Program-made: the position numbers and the translations under genes | Assembly (NCBI GenBank): GCA_027081695.1 | Contig: JALWJI010000098.1 | Coordinates: 1 to 15,634 of the forward strand | Source: Acidilobaceae archaeon | GTDB taxonomy: Archaea; Thermoproteota; Thermoprotei_A; Sulfolobales; Acidilobaceae | Direction of reading: 5' to 3' | Length of the DNA: 15,634 nucleotides | The notes under the pieces: generated by a model | Databases searched by the model: none | What the model was told of the DNA's origin: nothing | Seen by the model: the letters and a program-made list of their open reading frames with translations, nothing else | In this document: positions 1 to 6,793 of the stretch, one piece after another | How positions within the stretch are numbered: the first letter of the stretch is position 1 | Layout of the letters: each line of letters begins with the position of its first letter

Positions 1-125
1 GGATCAGCATAATACCCTTTGGGAAGATAATCGAGTATAATTGCCTCTATCTCTGTAGCTGGATGCGAGACTATCGGGGCCGCCTCATGCCTCTTATCGC
101 GATATCTCTCCCTCGGACCCTTCAT
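1..125 (-). CDS. DUF655 family nucleic-acid-binding protein, N-terminal part (runs off the left edge)
   Basis: Only the first 41 codons are present, starting at an ATG at 125 and leaving the window at base 1. The segment beginning EIEAIILDYLPKG (residues 25-37) matches the opening of the archaeal DUF655/COG1491 proteins, whose N-termini carry an 'xVLDYLPxG' strand-turn; the family is a predicted RNA/DNA-binding protein with OB-like and helix-hairpin-helix parts (family knowledge). Position supports the call: in many archaea the order is L21e, RpoF, DUF655, KsgA, and here L21e and RpoF lie just upstream on the same strand. The first 24 residues are rich in Arg, Lys and His. A TATA-like element about 25 bases upstream suggests a short-leader or leaderless message. 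The C-terminal part and any following ksgA lie outside the window. Confidence 0.75.
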   Translation of the reverse strand, partial: MKGPRERYRDKRHEAAPIVSHPATEIEAIILDYLPKGYYAD

Positions 126-147
126 CTCCCCACAGCTCCACAATAAT

Positions 148-160
148 ACTTATATGTAAG
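148..160 (-). promoter_or_regulatory. Likely TATA-box promoter of the DUF655 gene
   Basis: On the minus strand this reads CTTACATATAAGT, a good archaeal TATA-type element. It is centred about 28 bases before the ATG at 125, the spacing expected for a nearly leaderless transcript. The 126-272 gap is AT-rich and otherwise empty, so the DUF655 gene may be transcribed separately from rpoF as well as by read-through. Confidence 0.5.
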
Positions 161-272
161 TTATAGAATATAGATCTAGCCTATAAGGAATATAGCTAAA
201 ACGTCCCTAACCTCAACGAAATCATATAACAATCATATTTGGGTAGAGGCTTTTGGTTCGAGCACCCTATGA

Positions 273-632
273 TTACTCTTCTATAGTAGGTTGACAATAT
301 TTGTCAACAATAGACTTTATTTTATTTACAACTTCTTCATTGTACTGTATCTCTTTCTTCATCTCAAGTATAGATCTTATCTCTCCCTTCGTAGAGGGAC
401 ACATGTTAGCCACTACTACTGCTAGATCCTCATCTATAGATGCCTCGTTTACTAGCTCATTTACTAGTTTCCTCGCTGTTTCAGCGTCGAGAACAGCGAA
501 GGTCTTTAGATATTCCCATGCTCGTTCCTGCGTTACTAGTATGCCGCCGCTACTCTCTTGTTTTCTTTTTTGTAGGATTTCTTTTGCTTCTGACCAAGTG
601 ATGCTCTTCGATGAAAGTATTTTCCTTGTCAT
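273..632 (-). CDS. rpoF: DNA-directed RNA polymerase subunit Rpo4 (RpoF, Rpb4-like)
   Basis: The 119-residue protein has the composition and length of archaeal RpoF, the Rpb4 homologue. It forms the stalk of RNA polymerase with Rpo7/RpoE and binds emerging RNA (family knowledge). Visible features are the N-terminal segment SSKSITWSEAKEIL, a central helix with an LKTFAVLDAETARKLVNEL pattern typical of the family, and the C-terminal HRDC-like helical part. The ATG at 632 is used. It sits 69 bases after the rpl21e stop on the same strand, in the conserved L21e-RpoF-DUF655 order, which makes the assignment firm. No Rpo7 gene is nearby, as is usual in archaea. The long open frame on the opposite strand (301-651) is a shadow of this gene. 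Confidence 0.9.
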   Translation of the reverse strand: MTRKILSSKSITWSEAKEILQKRKQESSGGILVTQERAWEYLKTFAVLDAETARKLVNELVNEASIDEDLAVVVANMCPSTKGEIRSILEMKKEIQYNEEVVNKIKSIVDKYCQPTIEE

Positions 633-701
633 TATTACCAGCCCCTACTAGTATAGGTGATTTTTAGCCTTAATTATATGAGGAAAGAGCGAATATTATA
701 G

Positions 702-1001
702 CTAGCCCCTTAGCGGGCGTAGATGCTCGGGCGGTACGTATAGTATTTTCTTCTTCCTACCAAGATATACTTCAACCTCGTACGCTCTTCCACGCTTACC
801 TGTTATAACACCTGTTAGACCATGGAATCTCCTGTGTGGCATTCCATAGTGGAACGAAGGATCTATCTTTATAGCTACTCTTTCACCTAACTTATACTCT
901 CTCAGTATAACCGAGAGCTTCGGGATAGCTCCCTTTTCCCTTACTTTTTTGCGGAGCAGTTTCCTTGTCCTGTGCCTGTAGCCTCTTGGCGGCTTTACCA
1001 T
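702..1001 (-). CDS. rpl21e: Large ribosomal subunit protein L21e
   Basis: This 99-residue basic protein shows the L21e signature: a basic N-terminus (PPRGYRHRTRKLLRK), then a KOW-like beta domain with YKLGERVAIKIDPSFHYGMPHRRFHGLTG and GKRGRAYEVEV segments. L21e binds 23S rRNA and 5S rRNA in the large subunit (family knowledge), and family length is about 95-100 residues. The ATG at 1001 is preceded by a good ribosome binding site (AGAGGTG). It lies 40 bases downstream of pus10 and upstream of rpoF, so the three probably share a transcript. Confidence 0.95.
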   Translation of the reverse strand: MVKPPRGYRHRTRKLLRKKVREKGAIPKLSVILREYKLGERVAIKIDPSFHYGMPHRRFHGLTGVITGKRGRAYEVEVYLGRKKKILYVPPEHLRPLRG

Positions 1002-1041
1002 TTTCTCGACACCTCTCTAGGTGTGAGCATTGAAGGGTATT

Positions 1042-2367
1042 TTAAGAATGCCCTCTTAGTTTGACAGATACTACGTCGAGCTCTACGCATCTAGCGGGGG
1101 CTCCTAGGACCTCGCTGAAGCTAGGAGTGGTCCGACCATCATCTCCGCTAACAAGTTCCTTGATATAGAGGCCTCCCTCAGCGTTTATGAGGCATTCGAA
1201 GACGTAGTCCCATATCTTATGGCATTGCATCGAGTATACTTTTCTCCTACGTAGAATGTTGGGTCTCCTGTGGAGTACCCGGCTAGGCGTCTTCTGCATT
1301 ATGAGTCTATTCGTGAAGAAGGATTCTAGCTCCTTAAGCTTATCATCGTCGATGGGCTCGTCAGAGACTATAAGGGCCTTATAGATCTTCGAGGTTTTCG
1401 CCATGTCGTCCTTGTATAATTGTACGTCTTTTCTCGAGGCATAGTCATCGAATCTAAACGATACATAGTTACTCGACTTATTCGCTTCTCTTTCTAGTTC
1501 TCTAAGATGTAGGTGCCGTTTCCGAGGAGTCTTGAACTCAAAGATTGCTGGTCGACCCGATCCAAGCATTCTTGCGTCTACATCTTCTCTCCCTGCCGCG
1601 TGTAATACGACTCTCTCTGCCCCGATTATGCGGAGAACGCTCCATAATGCTTCTTCTATACTATAGTATTTTGGCCCGGAGGGAGTAGGCCAATAGGCCT
1701 GACTTATCATACGGCCGGTTTTCCAATATCGGCCTTTTATTAATAGACTATTTACCTGGAGATAGATTGCACCAGCCGGGTATTCTACGAGGAGTGTTGC
1801 CTCTGGGTTATCGAAGTCTACTGTGAGATCCTTGTCAAGAGATTGTATTAGTTTTCCTATCTCTCTCCTGATCTCTGCCTTTATACTTTCTCCAAAGCCT
1901 AGCCTAAATTCTAGTTTAAGCTGATTTTCTTTATTTATTATTGACCCACTAACTTTTGCTCCGACAATAAACCGCTTTATATCATAAGCTTTCAGGATAG
2001 GTATGCTCCTTCTGCTTATGTCTTCTATAAAGGTATCTAGTAGTCCTCCACAGATTGTGCATCTTGGATTTTCGCCATCGTCGAAGCCCAGCCTTCTCAA
2101 TAGGGGTTGAGCGTGTTCGCCTATGTTTTTTGCTATGGTTTCTAGTTGTTCTTTTTCTATCTTCTCGTTTCGTAGCATGTGGTGGAGCTCCATTAGTACG
2201 ACTCTTTTTATGCTTTCTCCTCGTTGCTTATTTGACCATCCATATCCTAGTTTCGCGAATAATCGTCCTAGACACCTATCGCATAGAGGATACTTCCCTA
2301 GTATCTTTATAGCAGTGCTTGTCACGTACAGGTACTCGTTGCTCTGCTCGTTACTCAACTTATGCAC
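1042..2367 (-). CDS. pus10: tRNA pseudouridine synthase Pus10 (positions 54 and 55)
   Basis: Pus10 converts U54 and U55 of the tRNA T-loop to pseudouridine in archaea. The 441-residue protein has an N-terminal zinc-binding module with C29-x2-C32 and C103-x2-C106, a central THUMP-like region, and a C-terminal synthase domain. The motif GREDVDARMLG (259-269) contains the catalytic Asp, expected to be D262, and is followed by PAIFEFKTPRKRHL, both diagnostic of Pus10. The start is GTG at 2367; an in-frame stop lies a short way upstream with no ATG between, so this is the first usable start even though its ribosome binding site is weak. It heads the cluster with rpl21e, rpoF and DUF655, and is divergent from TFS across a 111-base gap. 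Intact, with no odd features. Confidence 0.93.
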   Translation of the reverse strand: MHKLSNEQSNEYLYVTSTAIKILGKYPLCDRCLGRLFAKLGYGWSNKQRGESIKRVVLMELHHMLRNEKIEKEQLETIAKNIGEHAQPLLRRLGFDDGENPRCTICGGLLDTFIEDISRRSIPILKAYDIKRFIVGAKVSGSIINKENQLKLEFRLGFGESIKAEIRREIGKLIQSLDKDLTVDFDNPEATLLVEYPAGAIYLQVNSLLIKGRYWKTGRMISQAYWPTPSGPKYYSIEEALWSVLRIIGAERVVLHAAGREDVDARMLGSGRPAIFEFKTPRKRHLHLRELEREANKSSNYVSFRFDDYASRKDVQLYKDDMAKTSKIYKALIVSDEPIDDDKLKELESFFTNRLIMQKTPSRVLHRRPNILRRRKVYSMQCHKIWDYVFECLINAEGGLYIKELVSGDDGRTTPSFSEVLGAPARCVELDVVSVKLRGHS

Positions 2368-2478
2368 CCGTCTTTTCTCGAAGCTGAGTCTTTTATGGCC
2401 TCCTATGAAGGTATACCTGGGTCTAAGAATATATCTAGCTATTAGGTCTCTACTACGGAATAGGAAAAGAGTATACGG

Positions 2479-2871
2479 GTGGGACTAGTGCCGGTTAAAA
2501 AACCTAGAAAGCCGAGGGGAGGATTAAAATTCTGTCCAAAATGCGGCTCGTTAATGTATCCTAGAACAATAGGGGGTAAAAGACAGTTATTCTGTCCAAG
2601 CTGTGGCTATGTTATGGAGATTAGCGAGGAGGAAATGGACGCTTATAAGATAAAGGTTAAGGCCAAGAGGAGTCCCAAGGACAAGATAATAGTTGTAAAT
2701 GCTTCTCAGCCTCCGCCGGACGCCTTAGTGTTGAAAGGTCAAGTGAGATGTCCTAAGTGTGGACATGATGAGGTCATATTCTGGATGATGCAGACTAGGT
2801 CTGCAGACGAGCCGCCAACACGATTCTATAGGTGTACGAAATGCGGTCACACATGGAGAGAGTATGCTTAG
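2479..2871 (+). CDS. tfs: Transcript cleavage factor TFS (TFIIS-like, RPB9/RpoM family)
   Basis: TFS binds archaeal RNA polymerase and stimulates 3'-end RNA cleavage to rescue backtracked complexes. Two zinc ribbons are visible: C19/C22/C39/C42 at the N-terminus and C91/C94/C119/C122 at the C-terminus. The loop of the second ribbon carries QTRSADEP (105-112), with the acidic D110-E111 pair needed for cleavage, so this is a cleavage-competent TFS rather than an inactive paralogue. The longest start is GTG 2479; GTG 2488, preceded by GGGTGGG, is the better ribosome-binding context and would remove three residues. Both leave a short basic N-terminal extension ahead of the first ribbon (family members usually start close to KFCPKCG). 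It is the first gene of the replication/ribosome operon that follows. Confidence 0.93.
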   Translation: MGLVPVKKPRKPRGGLKFCPKCGSLMYPRTIGGKRQLFCPSCGYVMEISEEEMDAYKIKVKAKRSPKDKIIVVNASQPPPDALVLKGQVRCPKCGHDEVIFWMMQTRSADEPPTRFYRCTKCGHTWREYA

Positions 2872-3053
2872 GTAAAGACGAGCTTCTTGAAGCCTCGCTT
2901 AACGCTGTAAGAAAGTTGGAGAAGTATCTTGTAGAGGCATCTATTCGAACCCCTCCAACAGTTTCTTCGAGGCAGTTAATAGAAGAGTCCCTGGACATAG
3001 TCTATGCATTGCGGAACATGCTTGCGTTATTACGTGATGAATGTGGCGAGTAA
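2853..3053 (+). CDS. Small helical protein of unknown function between TFS and PCNA
   Basis: I do not recognise this 66-residue product. From ATG 2853 it begins MERVCLGKDELLEASLNAVR and is predicted to form two amphipathic helices (about 7-31 and 38-62) joined by a TPPTVSS linker, ending in an acidic RDECGE tail. Open starts at GTG 2832 and ATG 2841 would lengthen it by 7 or 4 residues but overlap TFS more. With ATG 2853 it overlaps the TFS stop by 19 bases, a strong sign of translational coupling and of a real gene. It ends 52 bases before PCNA. Its place between an RNA polymerase factor and the sliding clamp hints at a role in replication or transcription, but nothing in the sequence proves it. 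Codon use resembles its neighbours. Confidence 0.65.
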   Translation: MERVCLGKDELLEASLNAVRKLEKYLVEASIRTPPTVSSRQLIEESLDIVYALRNMLALLRDECGE

Positions 3054-3105
3054 ATAATCGAGGACAACTAATAATATTCAGTGGATAAGACAATTAAGTA
3101 AAAGG

Positions 3106-3861
3106 GTGAGGTACTTGTTCCGATTCAGATTTACAGATGCTAGGACTTGGAGGTATATGGTTGCAAGCATAGAGAAGATAATCGACGAGGGGGTTTTCGT
3201 CGCATCACCAGAAGGCTTAAGCTTAAGGGCACTAGACACGAGTAGGGTAGCAATGGTTGATCTCTACTATCCACAGGACTCCTTCAAGGAGTATGAAGTA
3301 GAAGAAGAGACAGAGTTCGGAGTAAGTTTTCCTCTACTCAGCAAAGTACTACGTCGAGCAAGAAAAGACGATGAACTCGAACTCAAAATAGAGGGTAGCT
3401 ACATAGAGATAATCTTCCATGGCAGAGGAACTAGGAGATTCAAGATTCCTCAAATAACGTTAAGCTATGAGAAACTACCCGAGCCTAAGATATCATATAC
3501 GGTCACGGCGAGACTTCTTGGCTCGACATTTAGGGAAGTGGTGAGAACAATAGAGCCTCTCGCCGATGCAATAGTCTTTGAAGCGGGCGAAGGAGGAGAC
3601 AAGCTCTATGTAAGAGGAGAGGGGGACATCGAGAAGGCTGAACTCATTCTATCAATGGAGAGAGGAAGCCTTCTAGACCTAGAAGTAGAGTCACCTGATA
3701 GATCCATGTATACACTCGAATACTTCTCGGAGATGATCCAGGCAGCGCAGGCGGCAAATATGACAGTGGTCAGATACTCCATGGACGCTCCCATTAGGGT
3801 TGACATGGAGTATCAGGAAGGTGGAAGGCTGACCTTCTATGTATCGCCGAGAATCGAGTAG
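3106..3861 (+). CDS. pcn: DNA polymerase sliding clamp (PCNA)
   Basis: The 251-residue protein has PCNA size and pattern: two repeated clamp domains, with KIIDEGVFVASPEGLSLRAL near the start, the FKEYEVEEE segment before the second strand set, an interdomain region near residue 125, and a C-terminal strand ending LTFYVSPRIE. PCNA encircles DNA and tethers polymerase, ligase, Fen1 and glycosylases (family knowledge). GTG 3106 gives the full frame; however TTG 3115 is preceded by GGTGAGG at ideal spacing and yields an N-terminus MFRFRFTDARTWRY that fits family starts better, so the true protein may be three residues shorter. Crenarchaea often carry several PCNA paralogues that can form heterotrimers, and this is only one. 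Its 3' end overlaps priS by 23 bases. Confidence 0.93.
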   Translation: MRYLFRFRFTDARTWRYMVASIEKIIDEGVFVASPEGLSLRALDTSRVAMVDLYYPQDSFKEYEVEEETEFGVSFPLLSKVLRRARKDDELELKIEGSYIEIIFHGRGTRRFKIPQITLSYEKLPEPKISYTVTARLLGSTFREVVRTIEPLADAIVFEAGEGGDKLYVRGEGDIEKAELILSMERGSLLDLEVESPDRSMYTLEYFSEMIQAAQAANMTVVRYSMDAPIRVDMEYQEGGRLTFYVSPRIE

Positions 3862-4951
3862 TAAGGAATACATAGATCCATCACGCTTCAAAGAATTCAA
3901 AACACTAGTATCAGCACTATACTCCCTCTACTACAAGAGCACGCCGAATATCGAAGAGCCAGAAAATATTATGAGGAGAGAATTCGCATTCCAGTATTTC
4001 GACATGGATTCATACGTTAGACATCTATCCTTCGATACCTACGAGGAACTTCTAGAGTTTTTAGCAGAGAAAAATCCACGCCACGCATACTATTCTATCG
4101 CAGAATACGAGTTACCCGAAGCAAAGAGTATGGAGGAGAAAAACTGGCTGGGCTCAGACTTATTGTTTGACCTAGACCTAGACTACCTAGAATACTGTAA
4201 AGATAAGAGAGTAGAAGGCGACAAAGGATATGTTCTCGATGATTCGTGTTATCAAGAAGGCTACAGGTTAATGCTAAGACTCAAGTCTATGATAAAACGC
4301 GACTTATCGCCAGAAGATATAATAATATACTTTACAGGGCATAGGGGCTTCCATATGCGCGTAATCTGCGAAGAATGTAGGGGTCTGGGTAAAACGGCTA
4401 GACGGGAGCTTGCACTGTACTTTGCTGGCCAGGAGGTCGATCCATATCTAATTTTCCCCTCTGTACAAGTCGTGAAGAGAGGACGAAGAAAAACAAGGCT
4501 AGTCCCTGCACTTCCAGAAGAAACGGATCCGGGCTGGAGGGGATGGATAGCTCAATACATCTATGACAAAAAAGGGAAATCGCTGGTGGACGTTTTCGGA
4601 GAATCATGGGAGTACGAGGTTCTAAAGATAATTAGCGAGATTTCAGTTCCAATAGATGTCATGGTTACACAGGATCCTAGCCGTCTTACCCGGATTATAG
4701 GTAGTCTACATGGTAAAGGACACTTACTAGTGACGGATGTATCTTCGGGGCTTAGACTACATTATTCTAGGCTTTCACCATTTAAGGGATGGGTTCGCGT
4801 AGAATACCTACAGGACGTCGAGAATATTACATTCATGGGTGTAGAACTGTCTGGGCAGGAGAAAAGTAGGGCCGAGATACCTGCATCAATTGCCCTCCAC
4901 TTAGCTGAGAAAGGAATAGTTAGGCTCCTAGGAGGCGAAATATATGTCTGA
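3839..4951 (+). CDS. priS: DNA primase small (catalytic) subunit PriS
   Basis: PriS makes primers together with PriL. In the 370-residue protein the catalytic core is clear: the metal-binding DLLFDLDLD motif (107-115) with D111 and D113, the TGHRGFH loop (166-172), and the third acidic residue D279 followed by SRLTRIIGSLHGKG, the nucleotide-binding segment. Cysteines C120, C137, C177 and C180 could contribute to a zinc site, but the usual spacing is not obvious. The ATG at 3839 lies inside the PCNA 3' end, a 23-base overlap suggesting coupled translation. The protein is somewhat longer than typical family members (about 330-350 residues), partly from the N-terminal segment. The large subunit PriL is not in this window. 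GINS follows with an 8-base overlap. Confidence 0.95.
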   Translation: MYRRESSSKEYIDPSRFKEFKTLVSALYSLYYKSTPNIEEPENIMRREFAFQYFDMDSYVRHLSFDTYEELLEFLAEKNPRHAYYSIAEYELPEAKSMEEKNWLGSDLLFDLDLDYLEYCKDKRVEGDKGYVLDDSCYQEGYRLMLRLKSMIKRDLSPEDIIIYFTGHRGFHMRVICEECRGLGKTARRELALYFAGQEVDPYLIFPSVQVVKRGRRKTRLVPALPEETDPGWRGWIAQYIYDKKGKSLVDVFGESWEYEVLKIISEISVPIDVMVTQDPSRLTRIIGSLHGKGHLLVTDVSSGLRLHYSRLSPFKGWVRVEYLQDVENITFMGVELSGQEKSRAEIPASIALHLAEKGIVRLLGGEIYV

Positions 4952-5441
4952 AAGGATACCCGCTGGAGGACCTTATAAAGCGGCGGCAGGACTCCATGAG
5001 CCATTAAGCCTAGAACATCTAATGGAGGCACGTAGGGCCGCCAGCATATACTGTGGAAGCCGGGATGAATACTGTTGCCAGTTCCTAAGCCACCTAAAGA
5101 GAGCGTCGATACTTATTGCGAAGGCCCGGATAAGGGATCTTGCAGAGAATACGAGTTATACTGGAATCGACTCAGGCATCCTGGAACTATATAATAGGCT
5201 TGTAGAATTCTATGCCGATTATATTTCCGCTAGTCTTCTCTCATACGGAGAGAACCCAGTTATGCGGTTGAGAACTAGTATTGAGCTAGAGGGTGTAAAG
5301 TTAGAGAAGGGAGAATATGTCGAGATGGATCCAGGAAAAGCGGCGGCACTATACGTAGCCGGTATAGCAGAGCCTGTAGAAACGACATTTATTAAAATAG
5401 GTACAGCATGTATAGGGGAAGAGGAGGAGAGGAAAAAATGA
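4944..5441 (+). CDS. GINS complex subunit of the Sld5/Psf1 type (Gins51, also called Gins15), probable
   Basis: The 165-residue protein has an alpha-helical N-terminal part (about 20-100: SLEHLMEARRAASIY..., LSHLKRASILIAKARIRDL, then ILELYNRLVEFYADYISASLL) followed by a small beta domain (about 112-150) with the pattern LEKGEYVEMDPGKAAALYVAGIAEPVE. That last pattern, a charge-rich strand, then a helix, then 'GIAEPV', resembles the GINS B-domain. Helical A first and beta B last is the Sld5/Psf1 arrangement. GINS links MCM helicase and Cdc45/GAN at the fork. Placement next to priS matches the gene pairing known in archaea, which raises confidence. Three cysteines (C37, C44, C45) near the N-terminus are unusual. 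It overlaps priS by 8 bases and rpl44e by 4. The assignment rests on architecture and context, not on an invariant motif. Confidence 0.75.
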   Translation: MSERIPAGGPYKAAAGLHEPLSLEHLMEARRAASIYCGSRDEYCCQFLSHLKRASILIAKARIRDLAENTSYTGIDSGILELYNRLVEFYADYISASLLSYGENPVMRLRTSIELEGVKLEKGEYVEMDPGKAAALYVAGIAEPVETTFIKIGTACIGEEEERKK

Positions 5442-5725
5442 GGTTTCCGAAAAGAATAAGGACGTACTGTCCGCGGTGCAACACCCACACAGTACACACA
5501 GTACAGGTATATAAGCACGGTAAGAGGAGGACCATGTCAGAGGGTCAGAGACGATATATGAGGAAACAGGAAGGATACGGTAGCAAGAGAAGACCAGAGC
5601 AGAAGAGATACGCTAAGGTGACTAAGAAAGTAGTCCTTAGAATACAGTGTACACAGTGCGGTTACAGAAGACACATCTTAAGAGTAAGATTAAAGAAGAT
5701 AGAGCTCGTAGATGTCACGAGGTGA
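5438..5725 (+). CDS. rpl44e: Large ribosomal subunit protein L44e
   Basis: L44e (eukaryotic eL42 family) sits near the E-site of the large subunit. The 95-residue protein begins MRFPKRIRTYCPRCNTHTVH and carries C11-x2-C14 and C71-x2-C74 forming a zinc ribbon, with a very basic middle (GKRRTMSEGQRRYMRKQEG). I chose ATG 5438: it is preceded by GGAGAGG at good spacing, matches family N-termini, and its ATGA overlaps the GINS stop. The frame is open further upstream to 5408, but that would add ten non-conserved residues. It is followed by rps27e 8 bases after its stop, the usual archaeal pairing. Confidence 0.95.
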   Translation: MRFPKRIRTYCPRCNTHTVHTVQVYKHGKRRTMSEGQRRYMRKQEGYGSKRRPEQKRYAKVTKKVVLRIQCTQCGYRRHILRVRLKKIELVDVTR

Positions 5726-5733
5726 TGAGGGCC

Positions 5734-5949
5734 ATGGCACAGTTCTTCATTGCAAAGAAGCGGAAAATACTCGTGCCCAAGCCCAGGAGCAGGTTCCTAC
5801 TAGTCGTATGTCCAAACTGTGGCAACAAGCAAGTAGTATTCAGCCACGCCACGTTCCCCGTAAGATGCTCGTCATGCGGTACACTACTAGTAAGACCCAC
5901 AGGAGGAAAAGCCCAGATCCTAGGCAAGATAGAGAAAATCCTAGGCTAG
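5734..5949 (+). CDS. rps27e: Small ribosomal subunit protein S27e
   Basis: The 71-residue protein has a C4 zinc ribbon, C26-x2-C29 and C45-x2-C48, in the context RFLLVVCPNCGNKQVVFSHA, diagnostic of S27e, a small-subunit protein close to the mRNA exit region. I place the start at ATG 5734: the sequence GAGGTGAT at 5719-5726 is a near-perfect ribosome binding site seven bases ahead. An in-frame ATG at 5725 would overlap that site and add three residues. In most archaea S27e is followed by aIF2-alpha and Nop10; here it is the last gene of the unit and those two genes lie near 13-14 kb on the other strand. Confidence 0.94.
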   Translation: MAQFFIAKKRKILVPKPRSRFLLVVCPNCGNKQVVFSHATFPVRCSSCGTLLVRPTGGKAQILGKIEKILG

Positions 5950-6081
5950 TCAATCACTTTTAATCTTAACCCCTATCATCTACTCCTAACAAATGTGTAT
6001 GTAGCAGAGATAGTCATATTTCTAGACAACGCATATAAATATCCTCCCAGTCTCCTATCCCCACCAGTGGTGTTATAATAT
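5950..6081. other. Intergenic region: likely S27e transcript end and start of the next unit
   Basis: After the S27e stop the plus strand has a T-rich run (CACTTTTAATCTT, 5957-5969) followed by a pyrimidine-rich stretch, compatible with an archaeal U-tract terminator; there is no stem-loop. A TATA-like element follows at 6031-6040. No coding frame of note is seen. Confidence 0.35.
6031..6040 (+). promoter_or_regulatory. Likely TATA-box promoter of the 6082 gene
   Basis: GCATATAAAT is a clear TATA element. A start of transcription about 26 bases downstream (near 6061) would give a leader of about 20 bases before ATG 6082. GGTG at 6069-6072 could act as a weak ribosome binding site at rather long spacing. 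Confidence 0.5.
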
Positions 6082-6636
6082 ATGGGGGATCCCATAGCAA
6101 CAGCCTTCAGAAAAATAATCGAGGAAATATACTGGGTCGATGACTTAAAAGAAGCAGAGGAAATCCTAGAGAAATATCTTAAAAATATGGACGAGGATCT
6201 TAGGGAAGTTCTACTAGAGAGAAGGAGAGAAATATGCAACGGTAACGACGCAGTAATCAACTTAATAAAACTAGACGCACTCGCTGAAGCTGCCGAAGAA
6301 GACCAAGTTAGAGACGCGCTCACCCTAAGGAGTATGATAGACACTCTCTTCTTATCTCAATGTACTCAGAAATGGTCAGAGCTCGACCCGAAACAGAAGG
6401 CATGGATACTAGCACCACTCTACAGGGCATCGTATGGATTAGAGCTTGCAATGAAAAAATGGCCTGAATCAGTTGATTCTGTACACTTAGAAAATGTAGA
6501 GAAGAACCTAAACATAGCATTTGAAAGGGCTAGAAGTATATCTGTTATAAAAGAATTAACAGAGTTCCTAGACAGGAAAGCAAAAGAAATATTCGGTGAG
6601 CTCGGATTAAGCGGTCAAGATCTAGAACCAAACTAA
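6082..6636 (+). CDS. Conserved-looking helical protein of unknown function (184 aa)
   Basis: I do not recognise this protein. It is acidic and predicted to be almost all alpha-helical: helices around 5-15, 20-34 (DLKEAEEILEKYLKN), 36-50 (LREVLLERRREIC), 55-75, 77-95, then a PKQKAWILAPLYRASYGLEL segment (103-122) and further helices to about 175, ending in a short LSGQDLEPN tail. No signal peptide or membrane segment is present, and there is no zinc motif or nucleotide-binding loop. The ATG at 6082 follows its own TATA element, so it is likely a single-gene unit. It sits where aIF2-alpha would be in the standard L44e-S27e-aIF2alpha order, but has no S1 or KH-like features. A C/D-box RNA begins about 54 bases after its stop. 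Base composition matches the surroundings. Confidence 0.75.
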   Translation: MGDPIATAFRKIIEEIYWVDDLKEAEEILEKYLKNMDEDLREVLLERRREICNGNDAVINLIKLDALAEAAEEDQVRDALTLRSMIDTLFLSQCTQKWSELDPKQKAWILAPLYRASYGLELAMKKWPESVDSVHLENVEKNLNIAFERARSISVIKELTEFLDRKAKEIFGELGLSGQDLEPN

Positions 6637-6689
6637 ACCTTCTAACTAGCACTTTTACGGTTATCTTGTTTACCTTGGATAAATTTACA

Positions 6690-6755
6690 GGGGCAATGAT
6701 GACTGGTGGGCTTTACGGATTTTACATGTGACGAGTGCGGTCGTAGCTGAGCCCT
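6690..6755 (+). ncRNA. C/D-box sRNA (2'-O-methylation guide)
   Basis: This gap contains every element of an archaeal C/D-box sRNA in order: 5' stem GGGC (6691-6694), C box ATGATGA (6696-6702), a 13-nt guide (6703-6715), a D' box variant CGGA (6716-6719), a 9-nt linker, C' box TGACGA (6729-6734), a 12-nt guide (6735-6746), D box CTGA (6747-6750), and 3' stem GCCC (6751-6754) pairing with the 5' GGGC. Both guide lengths are the canonical 12-13 nt. In the fibrillarin-Nop5-L7Ae complex such RNA would direct ribose methylation opposite the fifth guide base before D or D'. The predicted target matching the D guide is CTACGACCGCAC with G5 modified; that for the D' guide is TAAAGCCCACCAG with G5 modified. 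I could not place these in rRNA or tRNA from memory. Its promoter is not obvious; it may be processed from the upstream transcript. Confidence 0.82.
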
Positions 6756-6793
6756 CGGAAAAGCTTAACTAGTCTACGGGCCCCAAAGAGTAT

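Noticed and set aside
2055..2488. Two plus-strand open frames antisense to the pus10 5' half
   Set aside because: They lie opposite a clearly conserved zinc-binding domain, have Cys/Ser/Leu-rich low-information composition, and have no ribosome binding site.
2762..2810. ATGATGA and GATGATG motifs resembling C and C' boxes in TFS
   Set aside because: They encode conserved residues of the second zinc ribbon, there is no D box, and no terminal stem.
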